Shown here: in pieces, positions 6,934-15,402 of the stretch
Position numbering within the stretch: the first letter of the stretch is position 1
How the letters are laid out: each line of letters opens with the position of its first letter
Assembly: GCA_049325415.1 (NCBI GenBank)
Contig: JBMOLL010000101.1
Span: 1-47,461 of the forward strand
Reading direction: 5' to 3'
Length of the DNA stretch: 47,461 bases
DNA from: JBMOLL01 sp049325415
GTDB lineage: Bacteria > Bacteroidota > Bacteroidia > Bacteroidales > GCA-2748055
Notes under the pieces: model-generated
Databases searched by the model: none
The model's input: the letters and a program-made list of their open reading frames with translations, nothing else
What the model was told of the DNA's origin: nothing
Program-made: the position numbers and the translations under genes

Positions 6934-7749
6934 ATGAGAACCCTCGCCATAGCCACCCTTGTACCCCTGCTCCTCACCGGATGCCGGCAGGTAAAGAAGA
7001 TCTACCACGACGACAGCAGCCGCGTGCTGGAACAACCGTCCCTTACAGCCGGAAGAATCATTACGGAGAATGACCTGGAAGCGCTCCCTGAACCGGTTCA
7101 GAAATACCTCCGCCTCACGGGAATGGTCGGCAAACCCCTGTACCTGAAAGGCGAATTTGCCTTTAAAGGCGGCTTCCGCATGAGCCGGAATCAGGGATGG
7201 ATGAAGGTGCGCACCCTCCAGGTGAACGATTACGAAACCATGACACGCGTTTTTTACATGAAAGCCCGGATGATGGGGATCTTCACGGCCAGGGGACGCG
7301 ACCTCTACCGCGACGGAACAGGCAACATGCTCATCAAACTCACCCCCTTCATCACCCTGTTCGATGTGAAAGGTCCGGAGATGGATCAGAGCGCCCTCGT
7401 GACGCTGCTGAACGATATCACCCTGGTCCCCACGGCCATGCTTTCCCCGAAAATCAGCTGGGAAGCCGTCGACTCCCTGACAGCCCGGGCTACGGTCAGC
7501 GATCACGGCCTCACTGTTTCAGGCACTTTCATCTTTAATGAAAAAGGGGAGATCGTTGATTTCTGGTCCGACGACCGCTACCAGACCGGTAACGACGGAG
7601 CCAAAAACCTTCGCTGGTCAACCCCCTTCAGCAATTATCAAGCGATCGGTGCTTATACCCTTCCGCTTACAGGCAGCGGGGTATGGCACGAAAAGGACGG
7701 ACTGTTCGAATATGCCCGCTTCACCCTGCAGGATTACCGGCTTTTCTAG
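6934..7749 (+). CDS. DUF6544-like lipoprotein
   Basis: The 271-residue protein has a short lipoprotein signal (LLLTGC, Cys17). The mature part contains LPEPVQKYLRLTG followed by a beta-rich domain with RMSRNQGWMKVRTLQ and later FWSDDRYQ and W(H)EKDGLFEYARFTLQDYRLF. This pattern (LP-x-PVQ-x-YLR near the start, DDRY and Y-x(2)-F/I near the end) is what I recall for the DUF6544 family, which has no known function. It follows the MarR gene by 18 nt and is followed by a terminator, so the two form a bicistronic unit and this protein is the likely regulated product. Confidence 0.75.
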   Translation: MRTLAIATLVPLLLTGCRQVKKIYHDDSSRVLEQPSLTAGRIITENDLEALPEPVQKYLRLTGMVGKPLYLKGEFAFKGGFRMSRNQGWMKVRTLQVNDYETMTRVFYMKARMMGIFTARGRDLYRDGTGNMLIKLTPFITLFDVKGPEMDQSALVTLLNDITLVPTAMLSPKISWEAVDSLTARATVSDHGLTVSGTFIFNEKGEIVDFWSDDRYQTGNDGAKNLRWSTPFSNYQAIGAYTLPLTGSGVWHEKDGLFEYARFTLQDYRLF

Positions 7750-7769
7750 ACCGAACCATGGAGTAAAAA

Positions 7770-7796
7770 AAAGGCTGTCCGATCGGGACAGCCTTT
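7770..7796. terminator. Bidirectional intrinsic terminator
   Basis: The stem AAAGGCTGTCC / GGACAGCCTTT has a 5-nt loop; an A-run precedes it and TTTAATTTTTT follows. It separates the convergent DUF6544-like lipoprotein gene (+) and the outer-membrane barrel gene (-), and can serve both. Confidence 0.85.
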
Positions 7797-7824
7797 AATT
7801 TTTTACAAAGTCTTTTTTCGCTTC

Positions 7825-8469
7825 TCAGAACCAGAAGCCCAGGGAAACAAGCCACTGACTCGGCCTGGCATCGAGGGCAAAGTTGGTGGTGCCCACGGTA
7901 ATCTGTTCCTTACCCAGTGTGCTGAGGGAACCTTCGTAACGTGCATCAATGGAGAGTTTCCAGATATCAAGACCTACACCGGCCTGGAAACCCCAGGTCA
8001 TTTTGCTGCTGAAAAGTTCGAAATCGGGGTTGTCGATCAGCGTCAGCAAATCGTTATAGGAATCCTGCAGTACCAGCGAACCAACCGGGCCGACACCCAG
8101 GCGGGCAGGTCCCAGTTTGACACCCACCAGCACGGGAATATCCAGGCGGCTGAAATCCACGTTCACCAGTTCGGAGGTGCCTCCATCGACTACTTTCTGA
8201 AGCGTGCCTCCACCGGCATTAAAATACACTTCCGGCTGGATGAATACCATGGCCAGCTTGATCCTGGCATTAACACCCACATGATAGCCGGTAACACTCT
8301 CACCGGTAACAAGATTATAAACTTCCGTACCATCTGTAAGTCCGGTAATATCCTCGATGGCGAGTTTGGAGAACCCGACACCACCTTTAATACCAAATTT
8401 GATCAACTGAGCATCACTGATCTGGAAAAGCAGAAAGGATGCAGCGAATACCAAAAGCAACTTTTTCAT
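7825..8469 (-). CDS. Outer-membrane beta-barrel protein (PorT/OMP_b-brl family)
   Basis: The 214-residue protein starts at the ATG at 8469, giving a clear signal peptide (MKKLLLVFAASFLLF, cleavage near SDAQ). The mature part begins with LIKFGIKGGVGFSKLAI, typical of the Bacteroidetes barrel family near PF13568 (OMP_b-brl_2), with paired strands such as FGFQAGVGLDIWKLSIDARYEG and a final strand SQWLVSLGFWF ending in Phe. It is monocistronic, with a terminator just downstream and about 100 bp of gene-free DNA upstream. A structural or minor transport role in the outer membrane is likely; the substrate is unknown. Confidence 0.8.
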   Translation of the reverse strand: MKKLLLVFAASFLLFQISDAQLIKFGIKGGVGFSKLAIEDITGLTDGTEVYNLVTGESVTGYHVGVNARIKLAMVFIQPEVYFNAGGGTLQKVVDGGTSELVNVDFSRLDIPVLVGVKLGPARLGVGPVGSLVLQDSYNDLLTLIDNPDFELFSSKMTWGFQAGVGLDIWKLSIDARYEGSLSTLGKEQITVGTTNFALDARPSQWLVSLGFWF

Positions 8470-8572
8470 TGTATCGATTTTTTTGGTTGACGAATAAAAA
8501 TACAACTATTTAACGAGATGAAAACCGAAATAGTTGCATTTCTCTTTAAGAACGGCTGATATTATACCGCTT

Positions 8573-9310
8573 TCAGCCCTGTTTACCCGAAAGATCCCGG
8601 ATAACCACCGAGGCAAGCATACAGCCGAAAATGGCCGGCATATAGGAGATTGTGCCCACCGTTGATTTTTTATTCTGTTCATTTTCAACCGGGATGATCA
8701 GCTCCCTGTCGACCTGCTCGGTGGAGAACACCACCTGGAAACCGCCTTCGACGCCCAGTTTGCGGAGCTTCTTCCGCAGTACATAGGCCAGGCGGCAGTT
8801 AAAGGAGTCTTTCAGATCGCTGATCCTGACCTGGGCAGGGTCGAGCTTTCCACCCGATCCCATCGAACTGGTGATCCGTAGCCCTTTATTCAGTGAGTGA
8901 TAGATCAGGTAAATCTTGGGAGACAGGGTATCGATGGCATCCACCACATAGTCGAACGGGGTGCTCAGGATCTCCTCCATCCGTTCGTCGCGGATGAATT
9001 CAGGAATTACATGCAGCACCAGCTCCGGGTTAATGGCCAGCAGACGCTCCGCCACCACTTCGGCCTTTTTCCTCCCGAGTTTGGAATAAAGTGCCGGGAT
9101 CTGGCGGTTGATATTACTTTCCTGCACAATGTCTCCGTCAACGATGGTCATCGTTCCGACGCCCGCCCTGCAGATCATCTCCGCCGCTGCACCACCCACG
9201 CCGCCCAGGCCCACCACGAGGACATGGGCATCTTTCAGCCTCCGGTAACTCTCCTCACCGATCAGCTGCAGGGTCCGTTCGCTCCATTTGCGGGGATCAG
9301 CATGCGTCAT
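8573..9310 (-). CDS. tcdA: tRNA threonylcarbamoyladenosine dehydratase (TcdA/ThiF-HesA-MoeB fold)
   Basis: The 245-residue E1-like enzyme carries the nucleotide-binding loop VVGLGGVGG (32-40), the acidic pair in IVDGDIV (57-62) and NINRQ (66-70), all E1-superfamily signatures. Its length and the Cys-containing loop (SFNCRLAYVLRKKLRK) fit TcdA, which cyclises t6A37 in tRNA in an ATP-dependent step. The ATG at 9310 is chosen because a longer frame would overlap tatD and MTHADPRKWSERTLQLIG is the usual beginning. It is third in a gltX-tatD-tcdA operon (10-nt gap to tatD). The alternative, a MoeB- or ThiF-type enzyme, is less likely because no sulfur-carrier gene is nearby. Confidence 0.88.
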   Translation of the reverse strand: MTHADPRKWSERTLQLIGEESYRRLKDAHVLVVGLGGVGGAAAEMICRAGVGTMTIVDGDIVQESNINRQIPALYSKLGRKKAEVVAERLLAINPELVLHVIPEFIRDERMEEILSTPFDYVVDAIDTLSPKIYLIYHSLNKGLRITSSMGSGGKLDPAQVRISDLKDSFNCRLAYVLRKKLRKLGVEGGFQVVFSTEQVDRELIIPVENEQNKKSTVGTISYMPAIFGCMLASVVIRDLSGKQG

Positions 9311-9320
9311 GTTCCATTCT

Positions 9321-10007
9321 TTAAGTTTCCCTTCCGGGACTGCCAAAAACAAGTCGTGCGTTTTCCTGAACCTGTATCTGCAAAAGATCCTGCGAGATCC
9401 CCTTTAGTTCGGCTGCCTTCCTGTACAGGATCCGGATATCGTCGGAAGCTTCATCGGTCTCCAGGAACAGGCGTTCCATGGGCGCGGTTCCCAGTGCCTC
9501 CGCCGTTTTGGCATCGTTCAGGAAATGCACACCGAACGAAAGGAAAAAGCCCGCATGCAGCAGGTCCTCTGCCAGCTCTGCCCCGCCCCTGAAGCCATGG
9601 ATGATCATGGGCACAACCGGGCGGTTCACTTTCATAAAGGTGATCAGCTCCTGATGGGCCCTGACATTATGCACAATGACCGGTAGGTCGGCATACTCGG
9701 CAATCTCTACCTGCCGGGTAAAAATCTTCAGCTGCTGATCGAGGGGATAGCTGATGGCTTTGTCGAGGCCCGTTTCGCCCACAGCCAGCACATTGAAGGA
9801 TTCCGTGGCAAGCCTTACCTTATGCAGGGCAATCTCCTGGTCGGTTTTCCCGAGATGCCAGGGATGCAGACCTGTCGAGAAGACACCGCGGTCCATGTTT
9901 TCGGGCGGATAATCCTGTGCAAAGACGGAGGTGAGCACCCACTCTTTCTCATGCAGGGCAAGCCGGTGGGCATGCAGGTTAACAAACTGGTCGGGTCTGG
10001 GGATCAT
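9321..10007 (-). CDS. TatD-family metal-dependent hydrolase
   Basis: The 228-residue TIM-barrel amidohydrolase-like protein has the metal-binding residues of TatD nucleases: NLHAHR (10-15, with His12 and His14), GETGLD (77-82, Glu78), IVHNVRAH (111-118, His113), IIHGFRGG (135-142, His137) and LETDE (182-186). It is somewhat shorter than typical TatD proteins (about 260). It lies 3 nt after gltX and 10 nt before tcdA. Bacteroidetes often place tatD next to tcdA. Family members cut 3' ends of DNA or RNA or trim other substrates; the exact substrate here cannot be told. Confidence 0.85.
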   Translation of the reverse strand: MIPRPDQFVNLHAHRLALHEKEWVLTSVFAQDYPPENMDRGVFSTGLHPWHLGKTDQEIALHKVRLATESFNVLAVGETGLDKAISYPLDQQLKIFTRQVEIAEYADLPVIVHNVRAHQELITFMKVNRPVVPMIIHGFRGGAELAEDLLHAGFFLSFGVHFLNDAKTAEALGTAPMERLFLETDEASDDIRILYRKAAELKGISQDLLQIQVQENARLVFGSPGRET

Positions 10008-10010
10008 AGC

Positions 10011-11534
10011 TCAGGCTAAGCGTTCAACGGCACTTTTCATTCGCGCGATCACCTCTTCCTTGCCGAGGATGGCGGCCAGATCGAAGAGACCGGGTCCCCT
10101 GGAGGTCCCTACCAGCGCGAGCCGCCAGGCATTCATGACATCGCCCATGCCCCAGCCCCTTGCCTCGATAGCGGCTTTCACAAGCGGTTCCATCGTTTCA
10201 GGGTTAAAGGGGGATATCCCGCTGAGCAGCTCCATCAGCTCCTGCATGATGGCCGGTGTGTTCTCCTTCCATCTTTTCTTCACCACCTGGGGATCGTATT
10301 CCACCGGTGCTTCGAAAAAGAAAGAGGACTGCTCCCAGAGTTCACCCACAAAGGACACTCTTTCCCTGACCAGGGAAATGATCTTTTCCAGTTTTTCATT
10401 TTCCGGCTTAAAACCCCTGTTCCGGAGTTCGGGGGCAAACTGTGCTGCCAGCTCGGCGGGGGTCTTCATCTGGAGGTACTGGTGATTGTACCATCGGGCC
10501 TTCTCCGGGTCAAATTTGGAGCCCGATTTGCCCACCTTCTCCAGGGTAAACGCCCCTGCCAGCTCTTCGAGGGTGAAGATCTCCTGCTCCGTCCCCGGGT
10601 TCCAGCCAAGGAAGGCCAGGATATTCAGACAGGCTTCGGGAAAGTATCCGGCTTCCCGGTATCCCGAAGAGATCTCACCGCTTTCCGGATCCTTCCATTC
10701 GAGCGGGAAAACGGGAAAGCCCCCTTTGTCGCCATCCCTCTTGCTGAGTTTGCCCTTGCCGGTAGGCTTCAGGATCAGCGGGAGATGGGCAAAATGCGGC
10801 ATCGTACTGTCCCAGCCGAAGGCCCGGTACATGGCCACATGGAGGGGCAGGGAGGGAAGCCATTCCTCACCGCGGATCACGTGGGTGATCTCCATCAGGT
10901 GATCGTCGACCACATTCGCCAGGTGATAGGTCGGCATGCCGTCCGATTTATAAAGGATCTTATCATCAAGCGTGGAAGCCTGGAAGCTGACAGCTCCACG
11001 GATCAGGTCGCTGACACCGATCACCTCCTCCGGCTCAAACTTAAAACGGACCACGTAGGGCAGCCCGTTACTGATCCGGCCAACCACCTCGGCCGGGCTC
11101 ATATTCAGTGAATTGTTAAGCGTTCCCCGGCTCTCTGCATTGTAGGTGAAGGTTTCACCCTTCGCCTCTGCCTCGCTGCGCAGCCGTTCCAGCTCTTCCG
11201 GAGTGTCGAAGGCATAATAGGCCCGGCCCTTCTCGATCAGCTCAGCGGCATAACTGCCATAGAGCGTCTTCCGGTCCGATTGCCGGTAAGGGCCGTAGGG
11301 ACCGTCCTTCCCCACACCTTCATCGGGTTCGATCCCGCACCAGCGCAACGATTCCAGGATGTACTCCTCCGCACCCGGAACATAACGGGTCTGGTCGGTA
11401 TCCTCGATCCTCAGAATAAACGTGCCACCGTGATGACGGGCAAAAAGGTAATTAAACAAGGCTGTACGCAATCCCCCGATATGCAGGGGACCTGTCGGAC
11501 TGGGTGCAAACCTCACCCTGACGTTCTGACTCAT
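10011..11534 (-). CDS. gltX: Glutamyl-tRNA synthetase
   Basis: The 507-residue class I aminoacyl-tRNA synthetase shows the HIGH-type motif as PSPTGPLHIGG (11-21) and the KMSKS-type motif as KLSKRDGD near residue 250, with the GluRS block RIEDTDQTR after the first motif. Length fits bacterial GluRS. The ATG at 11534 (MSQNVRVRFAPSPTG) is preferred: the alternative start at 11552 would lie inside the -7 box at 11550-11557. It heads the operon gltX-tatD-tcdA. It charges tRNA-Glu in the cytoplasm. Confidence 0.97.
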   Translation of the reverse strand: MSQNVRVRFAPSPTGPLHIGGLRTALFNYLFARHHGGTFILRIEDTDQTRYVPGAEEYILESLRWCGIEPDEGVGKDGPYGPYRQSDRKTLYGSYAAELIEKGRAYYAFDTPEELERLRSEAEAKGETFTYNAESRGTLNNSLNMSPAEVVGRISNGLPYVVRFKFEPEEVIGVSDLIRGAVSFQASTLDDKILYKSDGMPTYHLANVVDDHLMEITHVIRGEEWLPSLPLHVAMYRAFGWDSTMPHFAHLPLILKPTGKGKLSKRDGDKGGFPVFPLEWKDPESGEISSGYREAGYFPEACLNILAFLGWNPGTEQEIFTLEELAGAFTLEKVGKSGSKFDPEKARWYNHQYLQMKTPAELAAQFAPELRNRGFKPENEKLEKIISLVRERVSFVGELWEQSSFFFEAPVEYDPQVVKKRWKENTPAIMQELMELLSGISPFNPETMEPLVKAAIEARGWGMGDVMNAWRLALVGTSRGPGLFDLAAILGKEEVIARMKSAVERLA

Positions 11535-11549
11535 CTGGAAAATTTTCTG

Positions 11550-11557
11550 CAAAGATA
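11550..11557 (-). promoter_or_regulatory. -7 promoter element for gltX
   Basis: On the minus strand this reads TATCTTTG, an exact TAnnTTTG box. The expected start of transcription, about 7 nt downstream, leaves a leader of under 10 nt before the gltX ATG at 11534. No good TTTG was seen at -33. Confidence 0.55.
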
Positions 11558-11575
11558 GTAAAATGACCTCCGGTT

Positions 11576-12322
11576 TTAACCTTCTTTGCCGGCTGCTTTA
11601 AAACGGGGATACAGTTCATCCCTGACCCATGTAAAACCAGGCTCCAGACGAAGAATTTTCCGGTAAAGTTCGCCGGCCTGCGACCTGCGGCCGGTCTGCT
11701 CATAGGCAATGGCGAGACTGGTGAGGCAGTTGAGATACACCCAGTTGCCGGTAGTAAGCGCCGGCGCTGCCTCGTAATATCTTACGGCTTTCTCATACCA
11801 GGGGATGGAACCTTCTTTCGAGCCTCCGAAAAGCGGCGGACGGAAGTATTCCATGTTTGCTCTCACCTGCAGGGCAAAAGGGTTGATGGAATCCAGCCCG
11901 AGGGCCTTTTCTATGGCTTCCATGCTCCTGGGACCATAGATCACCGCTTTGTATTTTTCTACGCCCACCTTAAACCCGAATAAAGCCGATTCCAGACTGT
12001 ATACCAGGGCTCCCGGCATTCGTCCCTGTTTCAGGGTTTCCAGCGCCTCTTCATTCTTCCTGATATAGATCCTGGCCGTTTTATGATCCTTCTCCGACAT
12101 CAGGTAGGCAATATAGCCGTACTGTGCCACCGCCAGATCGTTCAGCAAAGCCCGGTTTCCCGTTTCCTTCCATTCCTTCTCCATATCCTCCATCAGGCTA
12201 AGCCAGCGATCCATCCTGCTGTCCCTGTATGCCTCATAAAACAGGCGGTCATAGCCCTGGGCGAAAGCCGTTATGTATAGAAAAATGAGTATACCAGTTA
12301 TCGCAAATCGTTTCATCTTCAT
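11576..12322 (-). CDS. Exported TPR-like protein of unknown function
   Basis: The 248-residue protein has a signal peptide (ITGILIFLYITAFAQ) and then helical repeats with TPR character: residues 45-95 (NDLAVAQYGYIAYLMSEKD, TARIYIRKNEEAL), 130-170 and 200-235 (LTSLAIAYEQTGRRSQAGEL, YRKILRLEPGF). It is probably periplasmic. No catalytic motif is seen. It ends 41 nt before the gltX start on the same strand, and the gltX promoter box lies in the gap. It stands apart from the carotenoid genes upstream, which end in a terminator. Confidence 0.7.
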   Translation of the reverse strand: MKMKRFAITGILIFLYITAFAQGYDRLFYEAYRDSRMDRWLSLMEDMEKEWKETGNRALLNDLAVAQYGYIAYLMSEKDHKTARIYIRKNEEALETLKQGRMPGALVYSLESALFGFKVGVEKYKAVIYGPRSMEAIEKALGLDSINPFALQVRANMEYFRPPLFGGSKEGSIPWYEKAVRYYEAAPALTTGNWVYLNCLTSLAIAYEQTGRRSQAGELYRKILRLEPGFTWVRDELYPRFKAAGKEG

Positions 12323-12404
12323 TATAATCTTTATAAAAAAGTCTTTTCACTGATTCCGGAAAATATCCTCTTCGTTTCAGTATTTCATCGCTGGTCGTCG
12401 CCAT

Positions 12405-12427
12405 CAAAAAAACCTGCCGGCAGGTCT
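12405..12427 (-). terminator. Terminator after the crtD-cruF-crtW operon
   Basis: A 14-bp perfect palindrome ACCTGCCGGCAGGT (12412-12425) is followed on the minus strand by a run of seven T. It lies 60 nt beyond the crtW stop, where the minus-strand carotenoid operon should end. The short stem with no free loop would pair as 5-6 bp. Confidence 0.7.
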
Positions 12428-12486
12428 TAACCCCGGTGCAGTGACCTGTCTGCCAAATGAACGCCCGGATCCGGTAACGAAGCTAG

Positions 12487-13182
12487 CTAATTTTTATTAA
12501 CGGTAGCTTCGCCTGATTTAAGCCGGTATAATTGCCACCAGGGAGTCCAGGGTGCTTCGTGGTGCTCGCGGTGATAGCCGAAAAAATAACAGGAAAGCAT
12601 GGCCAGAAAATGGTTTCGCTGCAGGGTGCGCGCACGGTGTTTTCCCATTTCTTCCGTGTGCGGACGACGATGAGGGATCCAGGTACCAAAGAAAAACAGT
12701 TGGAAGGTCGACAGAAATGCCGGTACAATCCAGAATACCAGAAGCGCAGGAACCGGAACGATCAGTTTCAGCAGGTTGAAAAGCACAGCCATGATGAGGA
12801 TCTGCCAGATCGTGGTGTACCTGACCATAAACATGAACCACCAGACCCAGAAATTCCGGCTCCCGTTGTAAAAATCGGGGTCCTTCTCTGTTGCCGGATA
12901 TTTATGATGATCCATGTGATTCTTCACCAGCCGGCGGTACGACATGCCGGCAAAAAGGAAAACGGCAAGCATCCCGGTCAGCTTATTCAGCCGCCGGTTG
13001 ACTGAAACCGTGCCGTGCATGGCGTCGTGACCGGTGATAAATAATCCCGTATACAGGTAAGTCTGAACAAGAATATGCACCCACATCCAGGGCGAGTCCC
13101 AGGCGACCTGTCCGGTGCTGAGACTCCAGGCCAGGTGGGCAGCCCATAGAAGGATGATTCCGGCAGCGATCAGTATTCCCAT
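12487..13182 (-). CDS. crtW: CrtW-type beta-ring 4-ketolase (carotenoid ketolase)
   Basis: The 231-residue membrane di-iron enzyme has the histidine boxes of CrtW ketolases: GHDAMHGT (51-58), NHMDHH (88-93), WIPHR (168-172) with His191, and GYHREHHEAPWTPWW (202-216). Hydrophobic segments surround them. It would add the 4-keto group to a beta-ionone ring in the membrane. It overlaps the upstream cruF by 13 nt, so the two are translationally coupled. The fatty-acid-desaturase superfamily includes hydroxylases, but the PHRRPHTEE and HHEAPWTPWWQLYR blocks fit CrtW rather than CrtZ. No crtZ hydroxylase gene accompanies it here. Confidence 0.88.
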   Translation of the reverse strand: MGILIAAGIILLWAAHLAWSLSTGQVAWDSPWMWVHILVQTYLYTGLFITGHDAMHGTVSVNRRLNKLTGMLAVFLFAGMSYRRLVKNHMDHHKYPATEKDPDFYNGSRNFWVWWFMFMVRYTTIWQILIMAVLFNLLKLIVPVPALLVFWIVPAFLSTFQLFFFGTWIPHRRPHTEEMGKHRARTLQRNHFLAMLSCYFFGYHREHHEAPWTPWWQLYRLKSGEATVNKN

Positions 13183-13853
13183 AGTTTTCCGAATGAAATG
13201 GCCAGGTCCAGCGCCAGGAAAAACAGGAACTGGATAAAGAAAAGTGCCCTGGCAACATTATTATCTTTGTTGATCAGTCCGCTTCGGGCGGCAAACAGGC
13301 TGAGGACAAAGGAGACCAGCAGCCAGGCAATATAATTCTGCAGGGGAACAGCCACCATATCCCAGCTCCACATATCCAGACGGATGGCAGCGGGTTCCAG
13401 CACAAAGTCGTAGGCCACCATAGCCACAGAGGCCAGCACTGCTCTGAAATAAAGATCATCGGTGAAGCCCGAAACCAGCACTGAGACAGCATAGATCAGC
13501 ATGAACCAGTTCAGACCGATGATGAGGGGCGTGCCAAATAATTTCAGGCCAAGAGTGGCTCCATAATGATATTCACCGAAGACGACCCCGGTATTCACCC
13601 CGATCATTTCGACCAGTAATCCGGCCAGGAAGATCAACCCCGCCTTCCACCAGAAGCCACGTGCTGCCGGTCCGTGATAGATCAGCACCAGCAGCGTGCT
13701 CGCCAGCAGGGTAAAGGGAACCAGCCGGATAAAAAGGGGCCGGCTGAACGGAAAAAAGAGCCCGAGTAACCCGACGATGTAAAAGATGATGACCCAGGGA
13801 ACAGGGTTTATCGCCCTGACCCGGTCCAATGCTCTTTGAAAAGTACTGTTCAT
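13170..13853 (-). CDS. cruF: CruF-type carotenoid 1',2'-hydratase (DUF422 family)
   Basis: The 227-residue polytopic membrane protein has about seven hydrophobic segments and the carotenoid biosynthesis protein (PF04240) blocks EMIGVNTGVVFGEYHYG (about 91-107) and PLIIGLNWFMLIYA (119-132), with acidic residues in YDFVLEPAAI. CruF adds water to the psi end of gamma-carotene-type carotenoids, giving a 1'-hydroxyl group. It sits between crtD (6-nt gap) and crtW (13-nt overlap), matching the order of steps. The assignment rests on motifs and context. Confidence 0.85.
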   Translation of the reverse strand: MNSTFQRALDRVRAINPVPWVIIFYIVGLLGLFFPFSRPLFIRLVPFTLLASTLLVLIYHGPAARGFWWKAGLIFLAGLLVEMIGVNTGVVFGEYHYGATLGLKLFGTPLIIGLNWFMLIYAVSVLVSGFTDDLYFRAVLASVAMVAYDFVLEPAAIRLDMWSWDMVAVPLQNYIAWLLVSFVLSLFAARSGLINKDNNVARALFFIQFLFFLALDLAISFGKLWEY

Positions 13854-13859
13854 TCCGGT

Positions 13860-15335
13860 TTATTTTTCATGTACCAGTTTATCCACTATTTCAGCCGAGG
13901 CCAGGCAGAGCGGAATGCCCCCTCCGGGATGAACGCTCCCACCAGCAAAATAGAGATTTTTCAGTTGCCTCCTGTTGTTGGGATGCCTGCTGAATGCCGC
14001 CAGACGGGTATTACTGCTGCTGCCGTAAAGCGAACCTTTCCAGGAACCGGTAAGATCCTCGATGCTGACCGGATTACGCGTGTACTCAAACAACAGGTGC
14101 TTCCTCACAGAGACACCGAGGTTACGCTCCAGTTTCTGCAAAACTGCCTCCCTTAATTTCGTTGTATAAACAACCCAGTCCTGCCCGTTGTTCTCCGGCA
14201 CATTCACCATCACGAACCAGTTCTCCCCGTTTCCGGGTGCATCCCCCGAAACCCTTTTCGAACTGACATAAAGATATACCGTGGGATCGGCATAAAATTC
14301 CTTCTTTTTAAACAGGTAGTCGAATTCCTCGGCGTAGTTCTCCGAAAAGAAAATATTGTGCAGATCGGTTTGGGGGAACTTCCGGTCCATGGCCCAGTAA
14401 AAGATCAGGGCTGAGGAAGACCTTGGCTGAGTGAAGTATTTTCGCGGGAAAGAAACATCGGGCAAAAGCTTGCTGTAGAGAACATGAATGTCGACATCGC
14501 TGATAACAAGGTCGGCATACACCTTTTCACCTCCCGAAACGATCCCCCTGACCTCCTTCCCTTCCAGGATGATCTTTTCTACGGGGGAGGAAAAATGGAA
14601 ACGCACGCCCAGTTTCTCTGCCAGTTTGCTGAGTTCACCGGCAATGCTGTACATGCCCCGCTCCGGGAAGAATGCACCCAGACTGTGTTCGAGATGGGCA
14701 ATCATGGTGAGGGTAGCCGGAGCCTGTCCGGGGTCCGACCCGTTGTAGGTTGCGTAGCGATCGAAAAGCTGAACCAGGTGGGGCGAATCAAACCATTTGC
14801 TGTTGGCTTCGTGCATGGTCCGGAGAGGATCAATCTTTCGTACCTGCAGCAGGGCCCTGCGGAATGCCTTCGAAAGATAGGTGGATAGCCTGTTAAACGG
14901 GGAGCGGATAAATACCTCGCTCACCAGATCGTAAATCATCCGCTGGCGATCGAGGTAACGGCCGACGCTTGCACTGCTCTCCCCGGTAACCCTCTCCGCT
15001 TCCTCTCCGAAGCGCTGCGGATCCCCCCAGCTGTTGAGCACAGTTCCGTCTTCCCAGAAATACCGGGTTACCAGGTCGAGACGCCTGTATGGCAGATAAT
15101 GCTGCATCTCCTGACCGGCCAGCCGGTACAGTTTCTCCACTTCACCGGGCAGGGTAAAGAGGGACGGACCGGTATCCCAGCGGTAACCATTCCAGCTGAG
15201 TTCTCCCATTTTGCCACCGGCCTGTTGCTCCTTTTCAAATACCTCCACCCGATAGCCCCGGCTGGCAAAGCGGATAGCCGAAGCCAGTCCGGCAATACCT
15301 GCACCGATAATCACCACATTTTTTTCCATACTCAT
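13860..15335 (-). CDS. crtD: CrtD-type 1-hydroxycarotenoid 3,4-desaturase
   Basis: The 491-residue FAD-dependent CrtI-family enzyme has an N-terminal dinucleotide-binding motif VVIIGAGIAGLASAIRFASR and a C-terminal FAD block NLYFAGGSVHPGGGIPLCL. The middle motif RYATYNGSDPGQAPATL marks the CrtD/CrtN-like branch common in Bacteroidetes rather than phytoene desaturase. It would put the 3',4' double bond next to the 1'-hydroxyl made by CruF. The ATG at 15335 is used; an in-frame ATG at 15329 is equally possible and a TTG at 15338 less so. It leads the minus-strand operon crtD-cruF-crtW, divergent from crtI. Confidence 0.88.
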   Translation of the reverse strand: MSMEKNVVIIGAGIAGLASAIRFASRGYRVEVFEKEQQAGGKMGELSWNGYRWDTGPSLFTLPGEVEKLYRLAGQEMQHYLPYRRLDLVTRYFWEDGTVLNSWGDPQRFGEEAERVTGESSASVGRYLDRQRMIYDLVSEVFIRSPFNRLSTYLSKAFRRALLQVRKIDPLRTMHEANSKWFDSPHLVQLFDRYATYNGSDPGQAPATLTMIAHLEHSLGAFFPERGMYSIAGELSKLAEKLGVRFHFSSPVEKIILEGKEVRGIVSGGEKVYADLVISDVDIHVLYSKLLPDVSFPRKYFTQPRSSSALIFYWAMDRKFPQTDLHNIFFSENYAEEFDYLFKKKEFYADPTVYLYVSSKRVSGDAPGNGENWFVMVNVPENNGQDWVVYTTKLREAVLQKLERNLGVSVRKHLLFEYTRNPVSIEDLTGSWKGSLYGSSSNTRLAAFSRHPNNRRQLKNLYFAGGSVHPGGGIPLCLASAEIVDKLVHEK

Positions 15336-15354
15336 CAAACAAAAATCACCATTC

Positions 15355-15396
15355 TTTGTTTAATGTTTTGTTAAATTTACTAAACAAAATATTTTG
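15355..15396. promoter_or_regulatory. crtD/crtI divergent control region
   Basis: Three copies of a TTTGTTTA-like half-site occur: TTTGTTTAA (15355-15363), TTTGTTAAA (15367-15375) and, inverted, CTAAACAAA (15380-15388). The second and third form an inverted repeat. For crtI, TTTG (15367-15370), 19 nt and TATTTTG (15390-15396) resemble the phylum promoter with the -7 box one base short; transcription would then start near the GTG at 15403. The half-sites could bind a regulator controlling both operons. MerR-type CarH/LitR proteins do this in other bacteria, but no regulator gene is in the window. Confidence 0.5.
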
Positions 15397-15402
15397 AAGG
15401 AA

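Noticed and set aside
8897..9592. 231-codon plus-strand frame across tcdA and tatD
   Set aside because: Both genes on the other strand have complete catalytic motifs; the antisense frame has none.
12543..13005. Overlapping frames on both strands inside crtW
   Set aside because: CrtW histidine boxes occupy the minus-strand frame used; the others carry no recognisable motifs.
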